From a virus, in IMG/VR virus record IMGVR_UViG_3300037189_011323, positions 53,101 through 117,100 of that record: a stretch of DNA of 64,000 bases. One strand, given 5' to 3'. Below are positions 16,888 to 23,714 of this stretch, piece by piece. How positions within the stretch are numbered: position 1 is the first letter of the stretch; each line of letters begins with the position of its first letter. Position numbers and translations under genes: made by a program. The notes beneath the pieces were generated by a model. It made no database searches, was not told the origin of the DNA, and saw nothing but the letters and a program-made list of their open reading frames with translations.

Positions 16888-17123
16888 GCAGAAATTTTTT
16901 GCAAATCTGCAAGCGCACCTTGCAACCAACGTGATTTCTGGACAAGTGCCTTACCAGACAATTCACCGTCACAGCAAAGGTTTTCGGGCGAAAGTTCAGC
17001 TTCAAGACTATCTTGCAATTCTGCAATATCACGACTTGTCAAATTATTGACATCCATTTGACGCTTGTTGAAAATAGCGTTCCAAACGTTCTGCTTATTG
17101 ATATAGGCTTCAAGATTACGCAT
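16884..17123 (-). CDS. Small hypothetical protein
   Basis: A 79-residue protein starting MRNLEAYINKQNV, preceded by GGAGAAAATTG. It is mostly helical and includes a CC pair. It sits alone between two early promoters, so it is probably expressed immediately after infection and could target a host function. No family recognised. Confidence 0.7.
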   Translation of the reverse strand: MRNLEAYINKQNVWNAIFNKRQMDVNNLTSRDIAELQDSLEAELSPENLCCDGELSGKALVQKSRWLQGALADLQKISA

Positions 17124-17152
17124 CAATTTTCTCCATCAATTGACTATAACTT

Positions 17153-17180
17153 ATATTACCACAGGATTAGGGGTTGTCAA
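17153..17180 (-). promoter_or_regulatory. Sigma70-like early promoter
   Basis: TTGACA (17180-17175) and TAATAT (17158-17153) on the minus strand with a 16-base spacer. The leader TTATAGTCAATTGATGGAGA repeats that of the MoxR promoter. Confidence 0.85.
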
Positions 17181-17824
17181 GCACTTTTTTCAAGACGAAC
17201 ATAATGTAAACGGGTTACATTTTTGTCATCATGTTTATAGATACGTGCGGTCAAGCTGATTTTCTCGTTATTTTCCAAGCGGTTAGCATGTGGAAAACTT
17301 ACAAGATTTCCGTCAATTTCAGCCGTATGATACCATTTACCATAATTATGGCTATAAACGGCACTTACAATTGTTACGGTTGCCTTTAACCCATCACCAA
17401 TTTGTCCAATATGACGGCTGTTTTCGCCAATTTGTGCAATCTTTTCAACGGCTTGCTCACGCTTTACAGCGTTATTATAGGAACTAGGAACGCTGGCAAT
17501 AACCGCCAAGTTACGGTAATCGTCAGTTTTAAATTCTTTTTGTTCTGTTAAAAGAACGCAAGTTTTCCAGTATTCTTGTAATGTGCCAGCAATAAGTTCA
17601 ATCATCTTGCTGTCAAGATATTCACAAATTTGTTCAGCAAATTCAATATCTTGCGGTAAAATTTTAAAGTTTTCCATTTCTGGATTAAGAAATTCACGCA
17701 TAAGTGCGGCATTGCTTAATTCACCCTTGGTGTTGTCAGCATCATGCCGTTTGATATAACGACCATTTGTCCGTTGTGCCGCACAAGCGGCAGACATAGC
17801 ATGTTTCAAGCCAATAGTGGTCAT
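17177..17824 (-). CDS. Hypothetical protein with possible C-terminal OB-fold
   Basis: The protein has 215 residues. The N-terminal half is helical and unrecognised. The last 80 residues (from GQIGDGLKATVTIVSAVY) alternate strands and a Tyr/Trp-rich loop (SHNYGKWYHTAEIDG), as in the OB-like domains common in phage proteins, which suggests nucleic-acid or small-ligand binding. Its ATG overlaps the stop codon of the ArfA-like gene (ATGA), so the two are co-translated. Confidence 0.7.
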   Translation of the reverse strand: MTTIGLKHAMSAACAAQRTNGRYIKRHDADNTKGELSNAALMREFLNPEMENFKILPQDIEFAEQICEYLDSKMIELIAGTLQEYWKTCVLLTEQKEFKTDDYRNLAVIASVPSSYNNAVKREQAVEKIAQIGENSRHIGQIGDGLKATVTIVSAVYSHNYGKWYHTAEIDGNLVSFPHANRLENNEKISLTARIYKHDDKNVTRLHYVRLEKSA

Positions 17825-17937
17825 TTTGCACCTTTATGCTTTGGTTTACGGGTATAGCTGCCCTTGCCCTTACGGGGGGTGACAATTTTTTGACGGTATT
17901 TGGGGTCAGCCAATGACTTGGCAATAAGGCTACGCAT
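17821..17937 (-). CDS. arfA: ArfA-like alternative ribosome-rescue factor, minimal form
   Basis: A 38-codon gene starting at the ATG at 17937, with GGAGAACTAGCG before it and TGA at 17821-17823. It starts MRSLIAKSLADPKY. The segments LADPKYRQKIV and KGKGSYTRKPKHK correspond to LLHDPLFRQRVE and KGKGSYMRKGKH of Escherichia coli ArfA. In ArfA the basic KGKGSYxR region enters the empty mRNA channel of a stalled ribosome and the protein recruits release factor 2. The phage protein lacks the hydrophobic C-terminal tail of full-length ArfA, which in bacteria is removed or marks the protein for degradation, so it would be active as made. It has its own early promoter. Confidence 0.8.
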   Translation of the reverse strand: MRSLIAKSLADPKYRQKIVTPRKGKGSYTRKPKHKGAK

Positions 17938-17961
17938 CGCTAGTTCTCCATCAATTATGCT

Positions 17962-17989
17962 ATAATATCATATAATTATGCCTTGTCAA
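17962..17989 (-). promoter_or_regulatory. Sigma70-like early promoter for the ArfA-like gene
   Basis: TTGACA (17989-17984) and TATTAT (17967-17962) on the minus strand, 16-base spacer. The leader AGCATAATTGATGGAGAA is related to the two preceding early leaders. The -35 overlaps the stop codon of the upstream gene. Confidence 0.87.
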
Positions 17990-18387
17990 GACATATTTTG
18001 GATGGCTTGGCTTAAATTATTGTCACAGAGTGCTAACATCATGCTTAATTCACTATCCATAAGGAATAATTCACCCTTGCTCATTTGGTAAAACCACGGA
18101 TGATTATGGTAACGATCCATTAGAACAAGTTCTTTACCATTGATTTGATATTTTTGCCTATCAATATGATGTTCATAGAATTTATATCCATAACTGCGCA
18201 ATAGTTCAAGGGCAGTATTGTTGAGCCTAAATCCAAAATTTTTATTATTATTATACCAATAAAGAATAAAAATATTTTTTTGATTTATGTGAGGAATAGG
18301 CGCATCTTGTCCATGTGACAAATGATATAATTCGTGTGTCCAATCAATTTTGGATTTATTATTTTGTTGGGTAAACGATTGGGCCAC
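17986..18387 (-). CDS. Hypothetical protein
   Basis: A 133-residue protein rich in Asn, His, Tyr and Trp, with no recognised domain. An HELYHLSHG segment resembles a metal site only superficially. It overlaps the upstream gene by 29 bases. No membrane segment is visible. Confidence 0.65.
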   Translation of the reverse strand: MAQSFTQQNNKSKIDWTHELYHLSHGQDAPIPHINQKNIFILYWYNNNKNFGFRLNNTALELLRSYGYKFYEHHIDRQKYQINGKELVLMDRYHNHPWFYQMSKGELFLMDSELSMMLALCDNNLSQAIQNMS

Positions 18388-18652
18388 TATTGAGCAATAC
18401 TACGCTAAAACGATTTGTTTTAAATTGTGCATTAAGTTTCTTGCAAAGATTAATAGCATGACCAGGATTGCTAAAACTACTTTTTTTATATTTTGGTCCA
18501 CTATACTGTGCCAACATGCTTGTAGTTTTAAGATTTACTGGTTTATTGTCAAGAAAGATAGCCCAAATACCTTCACTTGCCAGCACTTGTTCTGACTTGT
18601 AAGTTTGCTTATTCGTAATTTCTAATAGTACTTGAGGCTTTGGTCTACTCAT
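18359..18652 (-). CDS. Hypothetical protein
   Basis: A 97-residue basic protein starting MSRPKPQVLLEITN. No family recognised. The pattern of strands around EGIWAIFLDNKPVN and RFSVVLLNSGP looks like a small alpha/beta domain. It follows a late-type promoter element and a short palindrome. Confidence 0.65.
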   Translation of the reverse strand: MSRPKPQVLLEITNKQTYKSEQVLASEGIWAIFLDNKPVNLKTTSMLAQYSGPKYKKSSFSNPGHAINLCKKLNAQFKTNRFSVVLLNSGPIVYPTK

Positions 18653-18672
18653 AATTGATAATATCTATAGTT

Positions 18673-18695
18673 TATTTATCGGATCGATTCGATCC
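18673..18695 (-). promoter_or_regulatory. Late-promoter-like GATAAATA beside a 15-base palindrome
   Basis: The minus strand reads GATAAATA at 18680-18673, 20 bases before the start codon at 18652. Directly upstream is the perfect palindrome GGATCGAATCGATCC (18695-18681), which overlaps the stop codon of the preceding gene and could be a weak terminator or an operator. Confidence 0.5.
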
Positions 18696-18916
18696 TAAAA
18701 ATCTTTCCCTATCATTTCTACATTTATAGTATCTGCATTTTCAAGTTTTACTTCTAAATCAGCAATATGATTTTCTAATTGCAGAACATATCCAAGTAAA
18801 TCTACAAGTTCACCTTGGACTTTTCGTATTTCATCATTATCAATAATTTGTTTACCTGCGGCAACAGTTACACGATTATTAAATTCACGGATGTAATGCG
18901 TATTAGGCGGTCTCAC
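18695..18916 (-). CDS. Small coiled-coil hypothetical protein
   Basis: A 73-residue protein. Residues 30-62 (QGELVDLLGYVLQLENHIAD) have heptad-like Leu spacing and predict a coiled coil. It overlaps the next gene upstream by 14 bases. Function unknown. Confidence 0.65.
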   Translation of the reverse strand: MRPPNTHYIREFNNRVTVAAGKQIIDNDEIRKVQGELVDLLGYVLQLENHIADLEVKLENADTINVEMIGKDF

Positions 18917-19379
18917 TATTACAAATCCTTAAACGTTCTTGCTGTTCCAATTTGGTCTTAAATGGACCTTCATACTCATATCGTTGTAGTGTAATGAGTT
19001 TTGGTGTAAACTCTGGAACAAAAGTTTTATTATATTTTACAATGTAATAACCAGCACAATAATATGAACTGCTCTTATCGTTCTTTGTATAAATTGGAAC
19101 TTTAAGTTTTACATTCCATAAGATATTATGTGGTGTATGATTTGTTGGATAATCATACACCGTATTTTCAACAGTAGGTTTTGTTTCACGACTGCGGCGA
19201 ACAAACTTAATATCTTTGTTTGCAATCATTTCTTGCATGTTTGGAAATACTTCAACACTGTCTTCCATAGTGCAACGAACACCACTTGTGGTTTGCGCAA
19301 TGTTTCCAATGCGCTCACCACGATCATTTTCAATAATCCAAAAGCGGTTTTCTACAATACTCTTTGCTTTAAGACTCAT
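18903..19379 (-). CDS. Hypothetical protein
   Basis: A 158-residue protein. I choose the ATG at 19379 (MSLKAKSIV) because AGGAAG precedes it. No domain recognised; the N-terminal WIIENDRGERIGNIAQT segment suggests a beta-rich fold. It overlaps the upstream membrane-protein gene by 11 bases. Confidence 0.7.
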   Translation of the reverse strand: MSLKAKSIVENRFWIIENDRGERIGNIAQTTSGVRCTMEDSVEVFPNMQEMIANKDIKFVRRSRETKPTVENTVYDYPTNHTPHNILWNVKLKVPIYTKNDKSSSYYCAGYYIVKYNKTFVPEFTPKLITLQRYEYEGPFKTKLEQQERLRICNSETA

Positions 19380-19581
19380 TTTTAACACTTCCTTTTACCA
19401 TATCAAGCAATGAATAATATTCACCACGTAATTCAATTACACTTAACCAACCAACGATAGCTACAATACTGATTACAGTTCTGGTAGTATCAGTGCCCCA
19501 ATAGTGGACTGTATCATAAACACAAAGTGTTACAACTGCCCACGGAAGAATATTATCAATAATTTTAATTACTTTATGCAT
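19369..19581 (-). CDS. Small predicted inner-membrane protein
   Basis: A 70-residue protein from the ATG at 19581, preceded by GGAGCAATCCT. Two hydrophobic segments (ILPWAVVTLCVYDTVHYW and TVISIVAIVGWLSVIEL) predict a membrane hairpin. It overlaps the flap nuclease gene by 8 bases. A holin role is possible from size but there is no positive support, and the likely holin lies at 54887-55489. Confidence 0.65.
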   Translation of the reverse strand: MHKVIKIIDNILPWAVVTLCVYDTVHYWGTDTTRTVISIVAIVGWLSVIELRGEYYSLLDMVKGSVKNES

Positions 19582-20572
19582 AGGATTGCTCCATAAGAGG
19601 TTTAGCCAAAATATCGGCAATGGGTTGCACATTTTCACTTAACTTGACAAGTTCCCACTTACTACAAAACTTAATAAGATGGGTGCCAATTTGACGATTG
19701 CTCTTGGGCTTTACTTGCATAAGTTCAGCATCAATAGCATCACGTATATCCTGTGGCTGTGCAGTTAAATCCACAAGAACACGATTTTCTTCATAACGGT
19801 CAAGCACACGATGTTCTACACCTTCATGGTCAGTCCAACGTTGTAACATCATATTATTCCATGCCCAACCACGTTTATCACGGTCAGCAAATGCTTCTAC
19901 AAGACCAACTTTTTTAGCACTGCCTTTGGTGCGAACACCAGGATATGCAGTCATAATGTTATCAGTTGGGTCACCACGCATACATTTTTCAAACAACACA
20001 AACTTTGGATCACCAACAGTCTTGTGTTCTTTGGTTTTATTATCAACAACTGGTTTACCATTATCATCAAAATATCCATCAGTTGTAATATAATGGTTAA
20101 CTAAACCATTGTAAATGCTGACGTTTTTTTCAAGTAATTGATGAAAGTCACTGTCATTGCTTAAGATGATGTGTTCATCTTGCGGATGTAATGCAATCCA
20201 ACGTGCAATAATATCATCTGCTTCTGCACGTTCAACTCTAATAACACTACAGTTTGTCTTTTCATTTACCCATGAGGTAAAATCGCCATAGGCTTTCCAA
20301 AACTCTGCATCTTCTTCTGCTTCACGTACTGTCATTTTACCCTTAATAACTGCACGGTTTGCTTTGTATGTGAGTTTATGATCCTTACGCCAACTACGAG
20401 CCTCAAGTGCAAAAATAACATGGTCAGGCTTGTGCAAACGATTTACCTTTTGGATCACATTAAACATAATGTGCAAGGCAAGCCCAATCTTTTGCCACGT
20501 ATCAGTTCCACGATTGGTGGAATGACGTGCACGTGCAAACAGGTTAGCTGTATCTACAAGAAGATATTTCAT
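19574..20572 (-). CDS. rnh: 5'-3' exonuclease/flap nuclease (T4 RNase H-like)
   Basis: The protein has 332 residues, close to T4 RNase H. It should remove RNA primers and 5' flaps during lagging-strand synthesis. The N-terminal LLVDTANLFAR carries the first catalytic Asp. EAEEDAEFWKAYG and RVERAEADDIIARW give the acidic cluster, and IILSNDSDFHQLL the next pair. CMRGDPTDNIMTAYPGVRTK is the helix-hairpin-helix (H3TH) region. It has an early promoter, as expected for a replication gene. Confidence 0.93.
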   Translation of the reverse strand: MKYLLVDTANLFARARHSTNRGTDTWQKIGLALHIMFNVIQKVNRLHKPDHVIFALEARSWRKDHKLTYKANRAVIKGKMTVREAEEDAEFWKAYGDFTSWVNEKTNCSVIRVERAEADDIIARWIALHPQDEHIILSNDSDFHQLLEKNVSIYNGLVNHYITTDGYFDDNGKPVVDNKTKEHKTVGDPKFVLFEKCMRGDPTDNIMTAYPGVRTKGSAKKVGLVEAFADRDKRGWAWNNMMLQRWTDHEGVEHRVLDRYEENRVLVDLTAQPQDIRDAIDAELMQVKPKSNRQIGTHLIKFCSKWELVKLSENVQPIADILAKPLMEQSYA

Positions 20573-20581
20573 AATAACCTT

Positions 20582-20610
20582 AATATAATGTATGGACTTT
20601 AATTTGTCAA
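20582..20610 (-). promoter_or_regulatory. Sigma70-like early promoter for the flap nuclease operon
   Basis: TTGACA (20610-20605) and TATATT (20587-20582) on the minus strand with a 17-base spacer, just after the stop codon of the preceding gene. Confidence 0.87.
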
Positions 20611-20613
20611 GGG

Positions 20614-21045
20614 TTATTTTATTTCAGTGCGACCATCACCAAGATTAGTTCTGGTAACATACCGAGTGTTATCTAAATTGGGGGGATTTTGTTCGTTGGT
20701 GCGTATGATATTACGTGCCACATCATTAAGCCAAGCATCAACAAGGTCTTCGGGATTGATACCACGATAACCATTTTCACGCAGCATTTCAATAAACTCT
20801 GCGTTCCAATCAAGTTCCATACTACCCATACTTGGATTTTTTGGATCAAAGTCAAATCCAAGCACGGATACACGTGGTTCTACTTTTACAGGTTTTTCTT
20901 TTTTTACACGAGGTTTTTTAGGTTTTGGTTCTGGTTTAGTTTTAGTAACGGCTGGTGGTGCGCTTTCTGTTTGCACAGTAGAGGCGTCAGCGGTTTTGTT
21001 ATTTGTATTAGTTAATGTTTCTATAATTTTATTAAAGATTTTCAT
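20614..21045 (-). CDS. Hypothetical protein with Lys/Pro-rich linker
   Basis: A 143-residue protein from the ATG at 21045, which overlaps the stop codon of the preceding gene (ATGA). An in-frame GTG six bases earlier is an alternative. Residues about 35-58 are a KPEPKPKKPRVKKEKPVK linker. A conserved-looking acidic domain (LGFDFDPKNPSMGSMELDW) follows. No function recognised. Confidence 0.7.
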   Translation of the reverse strand: MKIFNKIIETLTNTNNKTADASTVQTESAPPAVTKTKPEPKPKKPRVKKEKPVKVEPRVSVLGFDFDPKNPSMGSMELDWNAEFIEMLRENGYRGINPEDLVDAWLNDVARNIIRTNEQNPPNLDNTRYVTRTNLGDGRTEIK

Positions 21046-21353
21046 TGACACACTGTTTGAAATACTGGACGACCATAAATGTCACGCCCAGCAAAGTAAC
21101 GGTTACATACTGGTTGATAATATGGATCGTAATAAGGTTGCTGTTGATAATATTGTGGTTGGTTCATGCTGTTGAGCATACCACCAATGATAAGACCGCC
21201 AACAAGTCCACCAAATAGAGCAGCACCAGCGTCACCGCCACCGCCACGATAGTATCCGCCACCACCATGATGGTGATGACCGTTCCAATCAGCATAAGAT
21301 ACTGATGGCATTAAAGTAGCAGTTACTAATATAGCAGCAATAATCTTACGCAT
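21042..21353 (-). CDS. Exported glycine-rich protein with glycine-zipper-like segment
   Basis: A 103-residue protein. I place the start at 21353 because GGAGAAAACC precedes this ATG and MRKIIAAILVTATLMPSVSYA is then a complete signal peptide, probably cut after YA. The mature part begins DWNGHHHHGGGGYYRGGGG, continues with ALFGGLVGGLIIGGML, a GxxxG hydrophobic stretch like glycine-zipper envelope proteins, and ends with a Tyr/Gln-rich tail with two cysteines. It should act in the periplasm or envelope. An early promoter precedes it, which would suit a superinfection-exclusion role, but that is speculation. Confidence 0.8.
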   Translation of the reverse strand: MRKIIAAILVTATLMPSVSYADWNGHHHHGGGGYYRGGGGDAGAALFGGLVGGLIIGGMLNSMNQPQYYQQQPYYDPYYQPVCNRYFAGRDIYGRPVFQTVCQ

Positions 21354-21372
21354 GGTTTTCTCCATATAACCC

Positions 21373-21401
21373 TTTATACTACGGTATTTAATATCTGTCA
21401 A
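21373..21401 (-). promoter_or_regulatory. Sigma70-like early promoter for the exported protein
   Basis: TTGACA (21401-21396) and TATAAA (21378-21373) on the minus strand, 17-base spacer, followed by a leader ending in ATGGAGAAAACC. The ATGGAGAA string recurs in other early leaders. Confidence 0.87.
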
Positions 21402-21404
21402 GTA

Positions 21405-21638
21405 CTAATTTAGATAAGGACGATGTTTTGCCTCAAATTCTTTTATAAATTTAGCGGCACTTGGATGTAGGACAATTTTCTCATTTTCCAAGTCTTCTGG
21501 CAATTCAGCCCCAAGATATTCATATATTTCACGTGCCTCTACGTATTTTTTACCGTTTTTAGTTTGTTCCTGAATATATTTTAACATAAAATATTCAATT
21601 TCTTCTTGGTCAAGTTCAAGTTCTTCTTGGCTATTCAT
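21405..21638 (-). CDS. Small acidic hypothetical protein
   Basis: A 77-residue acidic helical protein starting MNSQEELELDQEEI. It overlaps the upstream gene by 8 bases. No domain recognised. Confidence 0.65.
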   Translation of the reverse strand: MNSQEELELDQEEIEYFMLKYIQEQTKNGKKYVEAREIYEYLGAELPEDLENEKIVLHPSAAKFIKEFEAKHRPYLN

Positions 21639-21891
21639 TTGTCACCTGCAATAGTGTTAGGTAGGTTTTCCATGCTTCTTCAAGAGATGGATGCTGTTTT
21701 TGAAGTTCTTTTTGTTTAGCGTAAGAAATGTTAAAAAACGCACTGTCATTAGTTTCTAACAATGCGTTTTCAACCCATTTTTTTATATTATTCCTACGAG
21801 CATCATGAAAATCTTGCCATCCTGCACTATCACGTGGAATAGCCCGTCCAGTATCATACTCAAAATCGTATTCGTATTGAGTGCTGCTCAC
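21631..21891 (-). CDS. Hypothetical protein
   Basis: An 86-residue protein with an aromatic, acidic N-terminus (YEYDFEYDTGRAIP). It overlaps both neighbours by a few bases. No domain recognised. Confidence 0.65.
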   Translation of the reverse strand: MSSTQYEYDFEYDTGRAIPRDSAGWQDFHDARRNNIKKWVENALLETNDSAFFNISYAKQKELQKQHPSLEEAWKTYLTLLQVTNE

Positions 21892-22202
21892 CTGTTACTT
21901 ATCACATATTGCGTAACGATTTCAGTAAGTTCAGCACCAAGAGTTTCTAAACCATCTGGAATTATATAAATCTGATTGTTACAGCGATCCTTAATACGGT
22001 CATATTTGCTAAACTCTACGATATAACCACCATTGTCAGCAAACCATAACTTGAAATCAACATAATCTTTTGATGGATGCGAGTTTCTTGTTTGATTACT
22101 AACTGTCCTTGGTCCATCATTGAGTAAGATGTGTTGTTCTTTCTGTGCCGCATCCCAAGCCCGCTTTGCTTGTTTTTGGAACCACTTATCAAACCACTTC
22201 AT
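21888..22202 (-). CDS. Hypothetical phage protein
   Basis: A 104-residue protein with an amphipathic N-terminus (MKWFDKWFQKQAKRAW) and a beta-rich DFKLWFADNGGYIVEFSKYD segment that I associate with small conserved proteins of T4-like aquatic phages. It overlaps the cupin gene by 4 bases. Function unknown. Confidence 0.7.
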   Translation of the reverse strand: MKWFDKWFQKQAKRAWDAAQKEQHILLNDGPRTVSNQTRNSHPSKDYVDFKLWFADNGGYIVEFSKYDRIKDRCNNQIYIIPDGLETLGAELTEIVTQYVISNR

Positions 22203-22552
22203 TGGAACTGCCTTTCAATGTCATCTTCATCACACGCTTCACCATATTGTGTTTCAATAATAACAAGTGGTTCCTTACCAATATTCACAACTTGATGCCA
22301 ATTACCAACAGGAATTGAAACAGTTTCGCCTGCCTGTAAAATTGTAGTGTGATCATTGTCTTTGGCACCACTATAATTTTTTACAACTCTTGCAACACCA
22401 CTTTGAATTACCCAAAATTCACTGCGCTTGCTATGCTTTTGGTAACTTAAACAATGGCTTGGCTTTACTACAAGTTCTTTTACTTTGACATTGCCAGCGT
22501 CATGCAACACTGTAAAATGTCCCCAAATACGTTCTTCATAATCTTTGCTCAT
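22199..22552 (-). CDS. Cupin protein, type II phosphomannose isomerase-like
   Basis: A 117-residue single-domain cupin. It matches the isolated C-terminal domain of type II mannose-6-phosphate isomerase/GDP-mannose pyrophosphorylase: PWG-like EERIWGHFTVL start, LSYQKHSKRSEFWVIQSG with the metal-binding His and Glu, SIPVGNWHQVVN, and the closing IETQYGEACDEDDIER. Such cupins isomerise mannose 6-phosphate and fructose 6-phosphate or another sugar. This links it to the aminotransferase and epimerase as part of a phage sugar pathway, although it is not in the same operon. Confidence 0.85.
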   Translation of the reverse strand: MSKDYEERIWGHFTVLHDAGNVKVKELVVKPSHCLSYQKHSKRSEFWVIQSGVARVVKNYSGAKDNDHTTILQAGETVSIPVGNWHQVVNIGKEPLVIIETQYGEACDEDDIERQFQ

Positions 22553-22857
22553 ATTTCTAATCCATCTTTCGGTAAAACTGGTAATTTCATAGCGGCATAA
22601 GTTGCCGCCTCTTTATTTTTAAATTCTATATGAACTTTGCCTAATCCGCAAGTTAAAAATGTAAAATCCACATTATATCTATAACCTGCTTCACCCATTG
22701 CATTGCAGATTATACAAGCGGCTTCTACATCCTGATAGTTTGCATTAAGTGCACCACCCTCTATATAATCACCAGGATCAATCATATATCCGTTTGAAAT
22801 CGGTCTTTGTGTAAGTGATTTACTTGGAAATTCAAGTATTAAACTTTTTCTTGGCAT
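22549..22857 (-). CDS. Hypothetical protein
   Basis: A 102-residue protein starting MPRKSLILEFPSKS. Three cysteines and a beta-alpha-beta pattern near the C-terminus (GKVHIEFKNKEAATYAAMKL) are visible. It overlaps the cupin gene by 4 bases and the upstream gene by 19. No family recognised. Confidence 0.65.
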   Translation of the reverse strand: MPRKSLILEFPSKSLTQRPISNGYMIDPGDYIEGGALNANYQDVEAACIICNAMGEAGYRYNVDFTFLTCGLGKVHIEFKNKEAATYAAMKLPVLPKDGLEI

Positions 22858-23078
22858 TTATATTTCAACGCATAAAAACTACAGTTTGAAGGTTCTGCAA
22901 ACCTGACTTTAATACAATTGCTATTGTCTATTTGTAAAAAAAGATAATCTTGCCCATTTACAAGATTATCTTCATTAAACCACCTTTTTAAAGTATACAT
23001 TGCTGTTTGACGACCTACCCAATTTCTTGGTACTTCAAAAGCTACTTCATTATCTTTTGTAATATATGGCACTGGCAA
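22839..23078 (-). CDS. Small hypothetical protein
   Basis: A 79-residue protein with a beta-rich sequence (DYLFLQIDNSNCIKVRF). It shares overall layout with the downstream 102-residue protein, and the two may be distant paralogues, which I could not test. Function unknown. Confidence 0.6.
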   Translation of the reverse strand: MPVPYITKDNEVAFEVPRNWVGRQTAMYTLKRWFNEDNLVNGQDYLFLQIDNSNCIKVRFAEPSNCSFYALKYKCQEKV

Positions 23079-23089
23079 ATATCCATTAA

Positions 23090-23311
23090 TTACTGGACGC
23101 TTCCGTATACTTTTTCGGTAAACAATTTATCATCAATATCCCAATTATTTGGGATCTTCTCCCCACGCTTTACACGCTCATATTGCGAATAAGCATGCTT
23201 ATCCTTGCGATAAAGTTCTGCCTCATTAAAGACAAAACCATACTCCACACAAAATGCCTTGAACGCCTCAAGGTCATTGAACACACGATTTACATTTTGG
23301 TTCTTAATCAT
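23090..23311 (-). CDS. Small hypothetical protein
   Basis: A 73-residue protein, Lys/Tyr/Phe-rich, starting MIKNQNVNRVFNDLEAF. It is the first gene after an early promoter. No family recognised. Confidence 0.65.
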   Translation of the reverse strand: MIKNQNVNRVFNDLEAFKAFCVEYGFVFNEAELYRKDKHAYSQYERVKRGEKIPNNWDIDDKLFTEKVYGSVQ

Positions 23312-23361
23312 TTGCTATCTTTCTGTTAGCGTTATATGGACTTGCCAGTGCCATAATTGTC

Positions 23362-23389
23362 AATATACAGTAAACTTATAGTTTGTCAA
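23362..23389 (-). promoter_or_regulatory. Sigma70-like early promoter
   Basis: TTGACA (23389-23384) and TATATT (23367-23362) on the minus strand, 16-base spacer. A second TTGACA overlaps the -10, but it has no good -10 at normal distance. Confidence 0.83.
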
Positions 23390-23714
23390 CTACTTTTTTA
23401 TCTTTATTTTTCAATAACTTATTATAATGGTCAATAGCCGCCTGTATTTTAGGAATATCTTCCTTTTGAACAATTACATCATTCCAAGTTAATTCTGCTC
23501 CAAAAATGTATTTTATAGCAGCCCACACTCTCTTATGAAATGGTTTGTAATTAGAAGCCTGTATTTCAATAAAGAAATCTGGTTTATAAGGCATGCTATC
23601 GCCCCAATCATAAACTTGGATAATAACAGTATGATCAGGAGATTGACATTCACACGAAAGAAATACTTTCAGGTCATTATCATTCTTTACTGATATATCT
23701 TCAATTTTGCTCAT
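23376..23714 (-). CDS. Hypothetical phage protein
   Basis: A 112-residue protein, beta-rich with CECQSPDHTVIIQVY and a conserved-looking KRVWAAIKYIFG helix. It starts inside the stop codon of the sliding-clamp gene (TAATG), so it is co-translated with the clamp. Function unknown. Confidence 0.7.
   Translation of the reverse strand: MSKIEDISVKNDNDLKVFLSCECQSPDHTVIIQVYDWGDSMPYKPDFFIEIQASNYKPFHKRVWAAIKYIFGAELTWNDVIVQKEDIPKIQAAIDHYNKLLKNKDKKVVDKL

Noticed and set aside
17742-17924. A 60-codon minus-strand frame overlapping the ArfA-like gene
   Set aside because: It is out of frame with the ArfA-like gene, which has the ribosome-binding site, promoter and family match.
18681-18695. GGATCGATTCGATCC considered as an attachment site
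   Set aside because: It is a single short palindrome next to a promoter element; there is no integrase gene and no second copy.
19369-19581. Assignment of the small two-segment membrane protein as holin
   Set aside because: It is in the early replication operon; the protein beside the spanin genes fits better.
23312-23370. A second TTGACA (complement at about 23348-23365) as an additional promoter
   Set aside because: The nearest -10-like CATATA is about 19 bases away and poor; the neighbouring TTGACA-N16-TATATT explains the site better.
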